Shown: positions 9,619-18,067, counted from the first letter of the stretch. The stretch: DNA of 64,000 nucleotides from Arthrobacter celericrescens (GCF_003614925.1 NZ_QYLP01000016.1:62001-126000), one strand, 5' to 3'. Numbers and translations: made by a program. The notes: generated from the letters alone by a model not told the origin.

Positions 9619-9636
9619 CTACGCGTCATTGCGTAG
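9619..9636. promoter_or_regulatory. Inverted repeat CTACGC-N6-GCGTAG, possible operator of the LuxR-type regulator
   Basis: An 18-bp dyad with perfect 6-bp arms just after the regulator stop and about 105 bp before the hydrolase start. It has no T-tract, so a regulator-binding site is more likely than a terminator. Centred about 80 bp upstream of the predicted hydrolase transcription start, which would suit an activator. Confidence 0.35.
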
Positions 9637-9675
9637 CGATGGCTGAACGTTTGGTCAATCGAACCGATGCGGGCC

Positions 9676-9704
9676 TTGCCCTCTGCTCCTTACCGTCGGA
9701 ATAG
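9676..9704 (+). promoter_or_regulatory. Putative promoter of the alpha/beta hydrolase gene
   Basis: TTGCCC (9676-9681), 17-nt spacer, GAATAG (9699-9704). Transcription would start near 9711, leaving a ~30-nt leader that includes the AAGGAG ribosome-binding site before ATG 9742. Confidence 0.4.
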
Positions 9705-9741
9705 ACACCGGATACGGTGCCACCAACTCAAGGAGCGAATC

Positions 9742-10586
9742 ATGAAAGAGAAAGTGCAAGTTGCCATCTCCGCCGATGGCACCGAGATCGTCGGGCGGGT
9801 CCGGGGCGAAGGGCCGCCCCTCGTGCTCGTCCATGGTGGATGGGGTGACGGCGAGGTCGGCTACGAGGCTTTGGTTCCGTACCTTGCCCGGCGATTCACC
9901 TGCTACACGCCAAGCACGCGCGGACGAGGGCTGTCCGGTGACAACTCCGACCATTCCGTCGACAGGCTGGTCGAGGACCTCGTCGCATTCATCGACATGA
10001 TCGGCGGGCCGGTGTGCCTGGTGGGTTGGTCGGGGATCGAAGCGGTTCTCGGCGCGGCGGCTCGGAGCGATGCCGTTGCCGCCATGGCCATTTTTGAAGG
10101 CTACATTCCCACGGTGGCCGAGCAGGGCGAACTCGCCGCACTGGGCGCCGCCATTGACGGCGCGGCTGCGGTTGCCGCCGTCGGGAACCTCGCGGATGCG
10201 GCGAGGGCGTTCGCCCCGTACGTTGTCAACGGCACCGAACGTGCCGCTTTGGCTCCCGACTTCCATGAACGGTGGGGCCGCAGCATCCCTGCCATGTTGC
10301 GGTACTTCCAGCAAAACGCGACGGCGGACGGGCCTAAAGCGTACGACGGCGGGCAGCTGGCTCGGATTTCCGTTCCGGTGCTTGCGTTGTGGGGGCCGGC
10401 ACCACCCACCCCGCATTTGTGGAGAAGTCCGCGCGGTATCTCGCGGAGCACCTTGCGGATGGTCAGGTCCGTGAGCTGGCTGGCGTCGGGCATTTCGCCC
10501 CCGTGGTTGCACCGGAGCTCCTTGCCGGGGAACTGGCCGCCTTTTTTGAAAAGGTCCCGGCCATGGAGAATAGTTGGATTTCCTAG
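9742..10586 (+). pseudogene. Alpha/beta hydrolase, interrupted by a -1 frameshift
   Basis: Alpha/beta-hydrolase-fold enzyme starting at ATG 9742 (AAGGAG 7 nt upstream). The oxyanion-hole HGGWGDG (residues 31-37) and nucleophile elbow GWSGI with S97 are intact. At W217 the frame is lost: the run of five G at 10391-10395 would need one more G to continue. In the -1 frame the coding resumes as GAGTTHPAFVEKSARYL and ends at 10586 with the expected catalytic histidine in GVGHFAPVVAPELL. A repaired product would be 281 residues, normal for the family; the unrepaired frame runs on to 10668 with nonsense sequence and lacks the histidine. It could be a true pseudogene, a phase-variable tract, programmed slippage, or a sequencing error. 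Confidence 0.8.
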
Positions 10587-10750
10587 TATTCTCGGTTTTG
10601 GGCGCCCGGACGGCAGGGAAAGTCGGCAGGACTGGGCGCCCGATGGCCGCATCCGAAGACTGGCGTAACAGGCGTTGGCTGCGGCAGGCGAAAGCCTGTT
10701 AGCTTGATGCGTCCATGATTGCCAAAGTTCCCCGAGAGGTGTCTGCGAAG

Positions 10751-11680
10751 ATGTCCGCCCCCACGAAGAAGCCGTCAGCACAGCAAAGCAAATGGCTCCG
10801 GCCCGTCCTGGCCGTTGCAGGCGCCCTGGTGCTGCTTCTCATCCTCGTGCTGCTCGCCAAATGGTTCACGGGCAGCACTGCCGGGCAGTCCTTCCTCCAC
10901 GACTACCCGGGCCGCTCCGAACTTCCCGCGGGCGCCCCGGTGGGGATTCCCGCCTGGCTGGGCTGGCAGCACTTCCTGAACGTCTTTTTCCTGGTGCTCA
11001 TCGTCCGCTCGGGTTGGCAGGTCCGCACTGCCAAGCGGCCCCCGGCCTACTGGACCCGCAACAACAAGGGCTTCATCCGGACCAGGAATGCGCCGACAAA
11101 GATGAGCCTGGACCTCTGGTTCCACCTCACACTTGATGCCCTGTGGGTCCTCAATGGCCTGATCTTCATCATCCTGCTCTTCGCCACCGGCCAGTGGATG
11201 CGGATTGTACCGACCAGCTGGGACGTCTTCCCGAACGCGGTCTCCGCCGGAATCCAGTACCTCTCCCTCAACTGGCCTGTTGAGGACGGCTGGGTCAACT
11301 ACAACGCCCTCCAACTGCTCACCTACTTCGCCACGGTTTTCATCGCCGCGCCGCTGGCCATCCTCACCGGCCTGCGCACCTCCTCGGCCTGGCCCAAGAA
11401 GGCCGCCGTCAACAAGATCTACCCGATCGAAATCGCCCGCGCCGTCCACTTCCCGGTGATGATCTACTTCGTCGCGTTCACCCTTGTCCATGTCACCCTG
11501 GTCCTCGCAACCGGAGCGCTGCGCAACCTGAACCACATGTACGGCGGCAGCAGCGACGAGAACTGGATCGGTTTCGGGATCTTCGCCGCCTCACTCGCCG
11601 TGATCGTGGCCGCCTGGTTCCTGGCCAGGCCCTTGTTCCTTCGCCCCATCGCATCCTTGACGGGGAAGGTCAGCAAATAA
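10751..11680 (+). CDS. Cytochrome b561/b6-domain membrane protein
   Basis: Predicted di-haem type b cytochrome membrane protein of 309 residues. Five hydrophobic segments are visible (PVLAVAGALVLLLILVLLA, HFLNVFFLVLIVRSGW, LWVLNGLIFIILLFATG, HFPVMIYFVAFTLVHVTLVL, FGIFAASLAVIVAAWFLA), with histidines positioned in or next to them (H of QHFLN, FHLTL, VHFPV, LVHVT) as haem ligands, as in the cytochrome subunits of hydrogenases and molybdoenzymes. No catalytic partner is encoded beside it. Start chosen at ATG 10751, with GAGAGG 11 nt upstream; in-frame GTG 10739 and ATG 10715 would add up to 12 residues. Forty base pairs separate it from the acyl-CoA dehydrogenase. Confidence 0.8.
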   Translation: MSAPTKKPSAQQSKWLRPVLAVAGALVLLLILVLLAKWFTGSTAGQSFLHDYPGRSELPAGAPVGIPAWLGWQHFLNVFFLVLIVRSGWQVRTAKRPPAYWTRNNKGFIRTRNAPTKMSLDLWFHLTLDALWVLNGLIFIILLFATGQWMRIVPTSWDVFPNAVSAGIQYLSLNWPVEDGWVNYNALQLLTYFATVFIAAPLAILTGLRTSSAWPKKAAVNKIYPIEIARAVHFPVMIYFVAFTLVHVTLVLATGALRNLNHMYGGSSDENWIGFGIFAASLAVIVAAWFLARPLFLRPIASLTGKVSK

Positions 11681-11720
11681 ATCCTGGCAACTAGCCGGCC
11701 AACCCGGATAAGGAGTGCCC

Positions 11721-12866
11721 ATGTTCGAGCTCAACGAGGAGCAGCAAGCGGTCGTCGAGATGGTGCGCGACTTCGCGGCAACAGCCATCGCCCCGCATGC
11801 GGCCGAATGGGACGAACATAAACACTTCCCCGTGGACGTCCTGAAGGAAGCGGGCGGGCTCGGGATGGGCGGCATCTACGTCGGCGAGGAATTCGGCGGC
11901 TCCGGCCTTGGCCGGATGGATGCCGTGCTGATTTTCGAAGAGCTCTCCAAAGCGGATCCGAGCATCGCGGCCTACATTTCCATCCACAACATGGTGGCGT
12001 GGATGATCGACGCCTTCGGCAACGAGGAGCAGCGCGCCAGGTGGGTGCCGCAGCTGGCTTCCATGGAAGTCCTGGGCAGCTACTGCCTGACGGAGCCGGG
12101 CGCCGGCTCGGACGCTGCCGCGCTCACCACAAAAGCAGTGCGCGACGGCGGTGACTACCTTTTGACGGGCACCAAACAGTTCATTTCCGGGGCCGGGGCC
12201 GCCGGGGTGTACGTCGTCATGGCCCGCACCTCCGATTCGGGCAGCCACGGGATCACCGCCTTCGTGGTGCCCGGGGAGGCCCAGGGGCTGTCCTTCGGAC
12301 CCAACGAGAAGAAGATGGGCTGGAACGCCCAGCCCACCCGGCAGGTGATTTTCGACGGCGTCCGCGTGCCTGCCGCCGACCGGCTGGGGGAGGAGGGCAG
12401 CGGCTTCGCCATCGCCATGAAGGGCCTGAACGGGGGCCGGCTCAACATCGGGGCATGTTCCCTGGGCGGCGGCCAGGCGGCGCTGGAAAAGTCCATCGCC
12501 TACCTGAGCGGACGATCGGCCTTCGGAGGTCCCCTCATCAAACAGCAGGCGCTGTTGTTCGACATCGCGGACATGGACACGGAACTCGAAACGGCCAGGA
12601 CCTTGCTGCTGCGGGCCGCCGACGCCCTGGAAAGGGGCGCACCGGACACCGTCCGGCTGTGCGCCATGGCCAAGCGTGTCGCTACCGACGCCGGCTTCAA
12701 CGTAGCGAACAAGGCCGTGCAGCTCCACGGCGGCTACGGCTACCTCTCCGAGTACGGCCTGGAGAAGATCGTCAGGGACCTCCGGGTTCACCAGATCCTT
12801 GAAGGCAGCAACGAGATCATGAAGCTGATCGTCGGGCGGCTGGCCGTCGAAGCAAGGCACGGCTGA
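11721..12866 (+). CDS. Acyl-CoA dehydrogenase
   Basis: FAD-dependent acyl-CoA dehydrogenase, 381 residues, full family length. It oxidises an acyl-CoA to the trans-2-enoyl-CoA and passes electrons to ETF, encoded by etfBA about 5 kb downstream. Family signatures are present: YCLTEPGAGSDAA (flavin/substrate contact), the helical C-terminal domain with VQLHGGYGYLSEYG and the EGSNEI flavin-binding motif near the end. In this arrangement the catalytic base should be the glutamate of the final ILEGSNEI region or the preceding helix, as in short/branched-chain enzymes. ATG 11721 is preferred because AAGGAG lies 5 nt upstream; the in-frame GTG at 11715 overlaps that site. Confidence 0.93.
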   Translation: MFELNEEQQAVVEMVRDFAATAIAPHAAEWDEHKHFPVDVLKEAGGLGMGGIYVGEEFGGSGLGRMDAVLIFEELSKADPSIAAYISIHNMVAWMIDAFGNEEQRARWVPQLASMEVLGSYCLTEPGAGSDAAALTTKAVRDGGDYLLTGTKQFISGAGAAGVYVVMARTSDSGSHGITAFVVPGEAQGLSFGPNEKKMGWNAQPTRQVIFDGVRVPAADRLGEEGSGFAIAMKGLNGGRLNIGACSLGGGQAALEKSIAYLSGRSAFGGPLIKQQALLFDIADMDTELETARTLLLRAADALERGAPDTVRLCAMAKRVATDAGFNVANKAVQLHGGYGYLSEYGLEKIVRDLRVHQILEGSNEIMKLIVGRLAVEARHG

Positions 12867-12881
12867 ACCAGGCAAGCAAGA

Positions 12882-12922
12882 AGCCCGGTGCCCCGTCCGG
12901 AAGGACGGGGCACCGGGCTCTT
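12882..12922. terminator. Strong terminator between the acyl-CoA dehydrogenase and pspA
   Basis: Perfect 17-bp stem (12882-12898 with 12903-12919) with a GGAA tetraloop, then CTTT on the plus strand. It lies between convergent genes and can serve both strands. Confidence 0.85.
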
Positions 12923-12936
12923 TGCGATGTCGCGGC

Positions 12937-13725
12937 TTAGAGCTTGTCGAAGTCCGCTTCGTTGATGGCGGGCGTGGCCGGGGCTGCGGAACCGCTGCCG
13001 ATTGCCGCCGTCGAACCGCCGGACTTCAGGGCCGCAAGGCGGGCCTCGATCTCGGTCTGTTCGCCGAGGTCTTCAAGCTGGTTGAACTGGGCGTCCAGGC
13101 TGGAGGCGGCCAGTTCCTGCTGGCCAAGGACCTTGGCCTCTTCGCGGCGGATCTTCTCCTCGAAGCGTCCCACCTCGCTGGTGGGATCCATGATGTCGAT
13201 GCTCTTGAGGGCGTCGTGAACCTGGGACTGGGCCTGGGCGGTCTTGGCGCGGGCCACCAGCTCATTGCGCTTGGCGGTGAGCTGGTTGAGCTTGTTCTTC
13301 ATCTGGTCCAGGCCGGACTTGAGCCGGTCCACCACCTCGGTCTGGGAGGCGATGCTCGGTTCCGCGGACCGCGCTTCGCTCTCCGCCGTCATCTGGCGCT
13401 GGATGGCAACCTTGGCAAGGTTGTCGAACTTCTCGGCATCGGCGGCGTCGCCGGCCGCACGGTACTCGTCGGCCTTGCGGGACGCGGCGAGGGCCTTGTT
13501 GCCCCAGTCCTGGGCGTTCTTGATGTCCTCGTTGTAGTCCGCCTGGAGCATCCGGAGGTTGCCGATGGTCTGCGCCACCGCGGACTCTGCCTCGGCGATG
13601 TTGTTCGTGTAGTCACGGACCATCTGGTCCAGCATCTTCTGCGGGTCCTCAGCCTGGTCGAGCAAGGCATTGATGTTCGCCTTGGCGAGCTGTGCGATCC
13701 TGCCGAAAATGGACTGCTTAACCAT
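12937..13725 (-). CDS. pspA: PspA/IM30 family membrane-stress protein
   Basis: A 262-residue PspA/IM30 (ESCRT-III-like) protein that coats and protects the cytoplasmic membrane. The N-terminus MVKQSIFGRIAQLAKANINAL forms the amphipathic helix, followed by LLDQAEDPQKMLDQMVRDY, the classical PspA signature, and a long coiled coil up to about residue 220. ATG start with AAAGG 6 nt upstream. A 17-bp palindrome lies 20 bp upstream of the start. The next gene on the same strand, 99 bp upstream, is a TPM-domain protein that may share the stress role. Confidence 0.93.
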   Translation of the reverse strand: MVKQSIFGRIAQLAKANINALLDQAEDPQKMLDQMVRDYTNNIAEAESAVAQTIGNLRMLQADYNEDIKNAQDWGNKALAASRKADEYRAAGDAADAEKFDNLAKVAIQRQMTAESEARSAEPSIASQTEVVDRLKSGLDQMKNKLNQLTAKRNELVARAKTAQAQSQVHDALKSIDIMDPTSEVGRFEEKIRREEAKVLGQQELAASSLDAQFNQLEDLGEQTEIEARLAALKSGGSTAAIGSGSAAPATPAINEADFDKL

Positions 13726-13745
13726 GGTGTTGCCTTTCGTCCTGC

Positions 13746-13762
13746 TCAGTGGGTCCCACTGA
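13746..13762. promoter_or_regulatory. 17-bp palindrome upstream of pspA, possible operator
   Basis: TCAGTGGG-T-CCCACTGA is a perfect 8-1-8 palindrome located 20 bp before the pspA start. A further CAGTG (13766-13770) and CAGTTG (13774-13779) follow, so several half-sites are clustered. The regulator is not evident nearby. Confidence 0.45.
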
Positions 13763-13824
13763 ATCCAGTGATCAGTTGTTGTACCGCTTCTACGAGGGGC
13801 TTGGGCCCCGCCTAGTCTTGTGGG

Positions 13825-15876
13825 CTAGAAGTCGCCGCCTCCGCCGGAATCGCCTCCCCAGCCACCGGAGTCTCCACCTCCCCAGCCGCCGTCGCCGCCG
13901 CCACCGAAGAAGCCTCCACCGCCTCCGTCACCATCGCCGTGGCCGCCGCCCCAACCGCCGCCGCTGTTGAAGATGGAGTTGATGAGGATGCCGCCGAGGA
14001 TGGCGCCGCCGAGGCCGCCGCCTCCGCCGCCGAACATGCCGCCGCTGGTGTACCCCTGGTTCGCGTAGCCGCCGAACTGTTCGACGTCGGACTGCGCCAC
14101 CTGCGCGGCCTGGGCCGCCAGCGCGTGGGCCTGCTGTGCGTACGCCAGCGCCGTGACGGGGTCGTTCCGGGAGATGGAGAGGGCGTAGTCAAGGTTCCGC
14201 TGCGCTTCGGCGAGGCGGGTCCGTGCTTCGGTGCCCACGCCGCCGCGGCGGGCCGTGATGTAGTCCGAGGTGGCGCTGATCTGGGCTTGGGCCGCCATGA
14301 TGGTCTGCTGGAGGGAGGCCTGCGCGCGGCGGGCCTGTTCCTGCTGGTCACGGATCCCGCCGAGCGACTGGTCGAGGGCCTGGTGCGCCTTCTCCACCTT
14401 GTCGAGCGTGGCGATGGGGTCGATCTTTCCGGCCTCGATTTCGGCCTTCACCTGGGCAAGGGCCGACTCGACGCCCGCCACCGGCCCGGCCAGTTCAGGA
14501 TGCGCACCCGACTGGATCATGGCCTTGGCCTGAGCCAGGTCCTGGCTGGTGTCCACCACCGCCGATTCGAGGGCTGCCCTGGCCTCGTCCAGGTTGCCGG
14601 CCACCTTGGAAATGGCGTCGAGGAGGACGTTGGTCTGGTGCAATCCTTCCTCGGCGGCGCGGACGGCGACCGCTGCGAGGCTGCCTTCACCGGAGGCGAG
14701 TTTTTCGTCCGCGGTCTTCTCCGCGTTGTGGACGAAGGAGATGCGCTCTTTGGCCTGCGTGATGTTGTCGGCAACCTGGGTGAGGGCGCTCTCGGCGTAT
14801 TTTGCGCGGAGCCCGTTCAGGGATTGTTCGGCGCTGGCGATCTTCGCTTCGGCTTCCCGGATGCCCGTCCCGACGGTGGCGAGGGCCTGCGGGGCGTTCT
14901 TTTCCAGTTCCCGCAGCGAGTCGAAGTCGGCCTTCTGCTCCCGGAGCGAGGACAAGGCGGCTTCGGAGCGGCGGATGATCTCGCCAAGCCAACTGCGCTG
15001 CTGCTCTTCGGTGTCCGGAATGTGGTCATCGAGCTGCTGTTGCAGCTTGAAGGATTCCGTCATGTGGCCCTTGGCGTCCTGCAGCGCCTTGGTGAAGTTC
15101 CCGACGGCGGCGTCACCGTACTGCGCCTGGGCGAAGCCGAGTTCCTGCTCGCTCGACTTGATGGCGTCGTCCGCTTCGATCAGCAGGGAGCCGCCCTTGC
15201 GGCGGAGGTCCTCGATACTCATGGCCGCCAGGGGATCGGGCTCGCCCTGCTGGGGGGACAATCCGCCGGAAGCCACGGCACCCTGGGCTTTCTTCCGGCG
15301 GTTGCGCAGGTACAGGTAGGTCCCTACGCCGCCTGCAGCGACGATGCCCGCACCGACGAGCACGGCGGCACCGGAACCGTTCGGCACCGTGCCCTTGCCT
15401 CCGCTCGCGGCGTCGCCGATTGCGGCGGCTGCGTCGATCGCGGCCTGTGGATAGTTGCTGTTTGCAAGCTGCGGACCAATGGCGCTGCTCTTGATGCTTT
15501 CGACCTGGGCGTCGGTGATCTTGCTGCCGCCCTTGTTCAGGATGTACTGCCTAGTGTCGGTGGCGATTGCGAAAATCAGGGCATTGGAGCCGAGGTTGGC
15601 TTTTTCGGCAACCTGGTCGGTCCAGGCTTCCCGGTTAGTTGGGTTTTCGAACTTCTTCACGGTGACGACGTGCAAAACCATCGAATGCTCGGTTCCGAGC
15701 TTCTTGATGGCGTCCTGGACTTCCGAAGTCCGGCTGCCCAGCACGCCGGCATCGTCCACGATCTTCGTGGTCGGGTTCAGATCGACCGGGGGCTCCGCCC
15801 ATGCGGATGCGGCCGGGAAAGCCAGCAATCCGGTCAGGCCAATGACGGCGAGAACTCGTTTCAACATTGACCGCAT
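13825..15876 (-). CDS. TPM-domain membrane protein with coiled coil and Gly-rich tail
   Basis: A 683-residue envelope protein. It has a signal peptide (MLKRVLAVIGLTGLLAFPAASAWA), an N-terminal TPM (Psb32/MOLO-1-like) domain with VDDAGVLGSRTSEVQDAIKKL, one membrane segment (AAVLVGAGIVAAGGVGTYLYL) followed by basic residues, then about 400 residues of Ala/Glu/Gln-rich coiled coil, and an extremely Gly-rich C-terminus from about residue 610. TPM domains occur in proteins for membrane or photosystem repair and in some phosphatases; the function here is unknown. ATG 15876 is chosen because GAAGGG lies 6 nt upstream and a signal peptide follows directly; a longer open frame upstream lacks coding character. 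Confidence 0.85.
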   Translation of the reverse strand: MRSMLKRVLAVIGLTGLLAFPAASAWAEPPVDLNPTTKIVDDAGVLGSRTSEVQDAIKKLGTEHSMVLHVVTVKKFENPTNREAWTDQVAEKANLGSNALIFAIATDTRQYILNKGGSKITDAQVESIKSSAIGPQLANSNYPQAAIDAAAAIGDAASGGKGTVPNGSGAAVLVGAGIVAAGGVGTYLYLRNRRKKAQGAVASGGLSPQQGEPDPLAAMSIEDLRRKGGSLLIEADDAIKSSEQELGFAQAQYGDAAVGNFTKALQDAKGHMTESFKLQQQLDDHIPDTEEQQRSWLGEIIRRSEAALSSLREQKADFDSLRELEKNAPQALATVGTGIREAEAKIASAEQSLNGLRAKYAESALTQVADNITQAKERISFVHNAEKTADEKLASGEGSLAAVAVRAAEEGLHQTNVLLDAISKVAGNLDEARAALESAVVDTSQDLAQAKAMIQSGAHPELAGPVAGVESALAQVKAEIEAGKIDPIATLDKVEKAHQALDQSLGGIRDQQEQARRAQASLQQTIMAAQAQISATSDYITARRGGVGTEARTRLAEAQRNLDYALSISRNDPVTALAYAQQAHALAAQAAQVAQSDVEQFGGYANQGYTSGGMFGGGGGGLGGAILGGILINSIFNSGGGWGGGHGDGDGGGGGFFGGGGDGGWGGGDSGGWGGDSGGGGDF

Positions 15877-15992
15877 GCGCAACCCTTCAGCACGTCTGCG
15901 ACTGGTCCAGGCCGGACCAATCGTCACAGAATGCAGCAGCGCCCCCACGCATGTTTTGTGTAGCCGCAGGTCGCTGTGGCAATTCCATTTTG

Positions 15993-16021
15993 ATTCTATG
16001 GTGCACCCGAAAAGGCGTCCA
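15993..16021 (-). promoter_or_regulatory. Putative promoter of the TPM-domain gene
   Basis: On the minus strand TGGACG (16021-16016), 17-nt spacer, TAGAAT (15998-15993). The start would be near 15986, giving a ~110-nt leader that contains the TGGTCC/GGACCA inverted repeat. Confidence 0.35.
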
Positions 16022-16170
16022 CGGCGCCGAATATGCCGCCAGCGAAACGCGGAGAAAAGCCGGAACTTCCGCCGTTGTAGGCACTTTTCCAGGGTTGCCC
16101 GCCCCGGCGTCCGGGAGGAAGGCCGAGGCCTCGTTCTCGCGTTCAGGAAGCTTTCAGCAAACATCCGATC

Positions 16171-16199
16171 TTGATCCAGCAAGAGCGGCCATAGTTAAT
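16171..16199 (+). promoter_or_regulatory. Putative promoter of the HtrA-like gene
   Basis: TTGATC (16171-16176), 17-nt spacer, GTTAAT (16194-16199). Transcription from about 16206 would include the GAAAGGAAG ribosome-binding site and exclude the in-frame ATG at 16198, which supports ATG 16225 as the true start. Confidence 0.4.
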
Positions 16200-16224
16200 G
16201 CAGACGAGGAAGAAAGGAAGTCCC

Positions 16225-17853
16225 ATGACGGAGAACCCAGCGCAGGGACCGGGAAACGAACGCGAGATCCCGGAGCAGAACAACGCCGAACAGGGAAATG
16301 CCGATGCCGGGCGCAGCGGCGTGACCGGCCGGCCTGCAGGCACCCCTGCCGGGGGAGAGCAGGGCCCTGGGGAGCAGAGCACCACCCGGTTGCCCGCCTA
16401 CCAGTCTGGTGAGCCCGTCCAGCCTTCCCAGCAGCCCCACCCCGGCGCGGCTCCGCATGCAGGCCCTTCCTACCCGCAGCATGCTCCCTTCTACGGTACT
16501 GCCGGCGGCAATCAGCCCGGCAGCAACCACCCCGGCAGCGGCTACCCTGCGCAGCACCCGGCTTCCCAGCAGCACCCCACCCAGCAGTTCCCGCACATCA
16601 TGGGTGGCCCGGCTGCGGCCCAGGGAGGCACGGCGACGGACACCAAGCGCAAGCCTGCCTTCGGCGTCGGGACCCTCGTCGCCAGCATCCTCGCTGCCGG
16701 ACTCGTCGGCGGCGGCGTGGTGGCCGCGGGCAACCAGCTTTTCGACACCCCTGCCCCCGCTTCAAGCAGCAGCAGCCAAGGGGGCACCGTCATCGTCAAC
16801 AACAAGGACGATGTCAACGCGATCACCGCGGCGGCGGCCAAAGCATCCCCGAGCGTGGTCACCATCAAGGCCTCCAGCGGCAGCGAAGGCGGTACCGGTT
16901 CGGGCATCATCATCGACGGCCAGGGTCACATCCTCACCAACACGCACGTAGTGACCCTCGACGGCGCCACCGCCAACGCGTCGATCGAAGTCCGCACCCA
17001 CGACGGCCGGGTCCTGAAGGCAAGCGTCGTTGGCACCGATCCCTTGTCCGACCTGGCGGTCATCAAGGTAGCGGACCCATCCGGCCTCGTCCCGGCAACC
17101 CTTGGCGACTCCAGCAAGATCAACGTGGGGGACACCGCCGTCGCGATCGGCTCACCGCTCGGCCTCATTGGCACGGTGACGGATGGCATCGTCTCCACCC
17201 TGAACCGCACCATCAGCGTGGCGTCCTCCGCCGCCCCGAAGGAAGCGCCGGACAGCTCGGAGGGCAACGGCGAGGGTGGTTTCGAGTTCGCGCCTCCGGG
17301 CGACAGCCCGAGCCAGCGCAGCGCGGACCAAGGCTCCATCTCGATCAACGTCATCCAGACCGACGCTGCCATCAACCCCGGCAACTCGGGCGGTGCCCTG
17401 GTCAACAGCAAGGGCGAGGTGATCGGCGTGAACGTGGCCATCGCTTCGGCCGGCAGCGGCACCACGGATGCCTCCAGCGGCAACATCGGCGTGGGCTTCA
17501 GCATCCCGATCAACCACGCCAAGCGTGTCGCAGAGGAAATCATCAAGGACGGCAAGGCCAGCCACGGCCAGTTCGGCGTCAGCGTGCAGGCCAAGTCCGC
17601 CACCGGAAGCAGCTCGGGCTTCTCGGTAGGTGCCGAAGTTGCCAGCGTCACCAAGGGATCCGCTGCCGACAAGGCCGGGGTCAAGGTGGGCGACGTGGTG
17701 GTGAAGTTCGCCGGGCAGGCCATCAGCGACCCTAACCAGCTGACCGCCGCCGTCCGTGAGCAGGCGGCCGGTGCCACGGTCAAGGCAACTATCCTGCGCG
17801 ACGGCCAGGAACGCGAAATCGACGTCACCCTGGACTCCGCCCCGCAGCAGTAA
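16225..17853 (+). CDS. HtrA/DegP-like membrane-anchored serine protease with PDZ domain
   Basis: A 542-residue trypsin-like (S1C) quality-control protease. Order: ~140-residue Pro/Gln/Gly-rich cytoplasmic tail, one membrane helix (residues ~147-169), trypsin-like domain with catalytic triad H241 (LTNTHVV), D276 (DPLSDLAVI) and S388 (NPGNSGGAL), and a C-terminal PDZ domain (VTKGSAADKAGVKVGDVVVKFAGQ). The protease domain faces outside the cell, where it would degrade or sense misfolded proteins. An acidic insert (residues ~340-370) lies just before the active-site serine. ATG 16225 is preceded by GAAAGGAAG; ATG 16198 lacks one. Confidence 0.92.
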   Translation: MTENPAQGPGNEREIPEQNNAEQGNADAGRSGVTGRPAGTPAGGEQGPGEQSTTRLPAYQSGEPVQPSQQPHPGAAPHAGPSYPQHAPFYGTAGGNQPGSNHPGSGYPAQHPASQQHPTQQFPHIMGGPAAAQGGTATDTKRKPAFGVGTLVASILAAGLVGGGVVAAGNQLFDTPAPASSSSSQGGTVIVNNKDDVNAITAAAAKASPSVVTIKASSGSEGGTGSGIIIDGQGHILTNTHVVTLDGATANASIEVRTHDGRVLKASVVGTDPLSDLAVIKVADPSGLVPATLGDSSKINVGDTAVAIGSPLGLIGTVTDGIVSTLNRTISVASSAAPKEAPDSSEGNGEGGFEFAPPGDSPSQRSADQGSISINVIQTDAAINPGNSGGALVNSKGEVIGVNVAIASAGSGTTDASSGNIGVGFSIPINHAKRVAEEIIKDGKASHGQFGVSVQAKSATGSSSGFSVGAEVASVTKGSAADKAGVKVGDVVVKFAGQAISDPNQLTAAVREQAAGATVKATILRDGQEREIDVTLDSAPQQ

Positions 17854-17869
17854 GGCAGGGAGCAGGATG

Positions 17870-17905
17870 CGAAGCGGGCAGCACCACGCGGTGCCGCCCG
17901 CTTCG
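17870..17905 (+). terminator. Hairpin after the HtrA-like gene
   Basis: 16-bp stem with one A/C mismatch (17870-17885 with 17890-17905) and a 4-nt ACGC loop. It begins 16 bp after the stop; there is no T-tract, so it may be an intrinsic terminator of the U-less actinobacterial kind or an mRNA 3'-end stabiliser. Confidence 0.55.
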
Positions 17906-18067
17906 GCGTTCCCTGTCCCGAAACAGGCGTTAACGCGGGCACGTCGTATTTCGCCGCAATATGCTTAGCTAGGACGAAGCCCGCGAGCCGGGCGCCCATG
18001 GCCATGCGCCCCAGCCGCTGGCCATCCTCAAGCAAGGAAGGCTGCCTCGAACACAGTGGAAGAGACA

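Larger units (their letters stand above)
15877..16224. other. Divergent intergenic region between the TPM gene and htrA
   Basis: 348 bp without a gene. It is less GC-rich than the flanks and holds two divergent promoter candidates (listed separately) and an inverted repeat TGGTCC-N5-GGACCA (15903-15908 with 15914-15919) 27 bp before the TPM start. Both flanking products are envelope proteins, so shared envelope-stress control is possible. No conserved RNA structure was recognised. Confidence 0.5.

Noticed and set aside
10587..10668. Read-through C-terminus of the alpha/beta hydrolase in its first frame
   Set aside because: After W217 the first frame gives Arg/Ser/Pro-rich nonsense with no family similarity; the -1 frame carries the expected ending.
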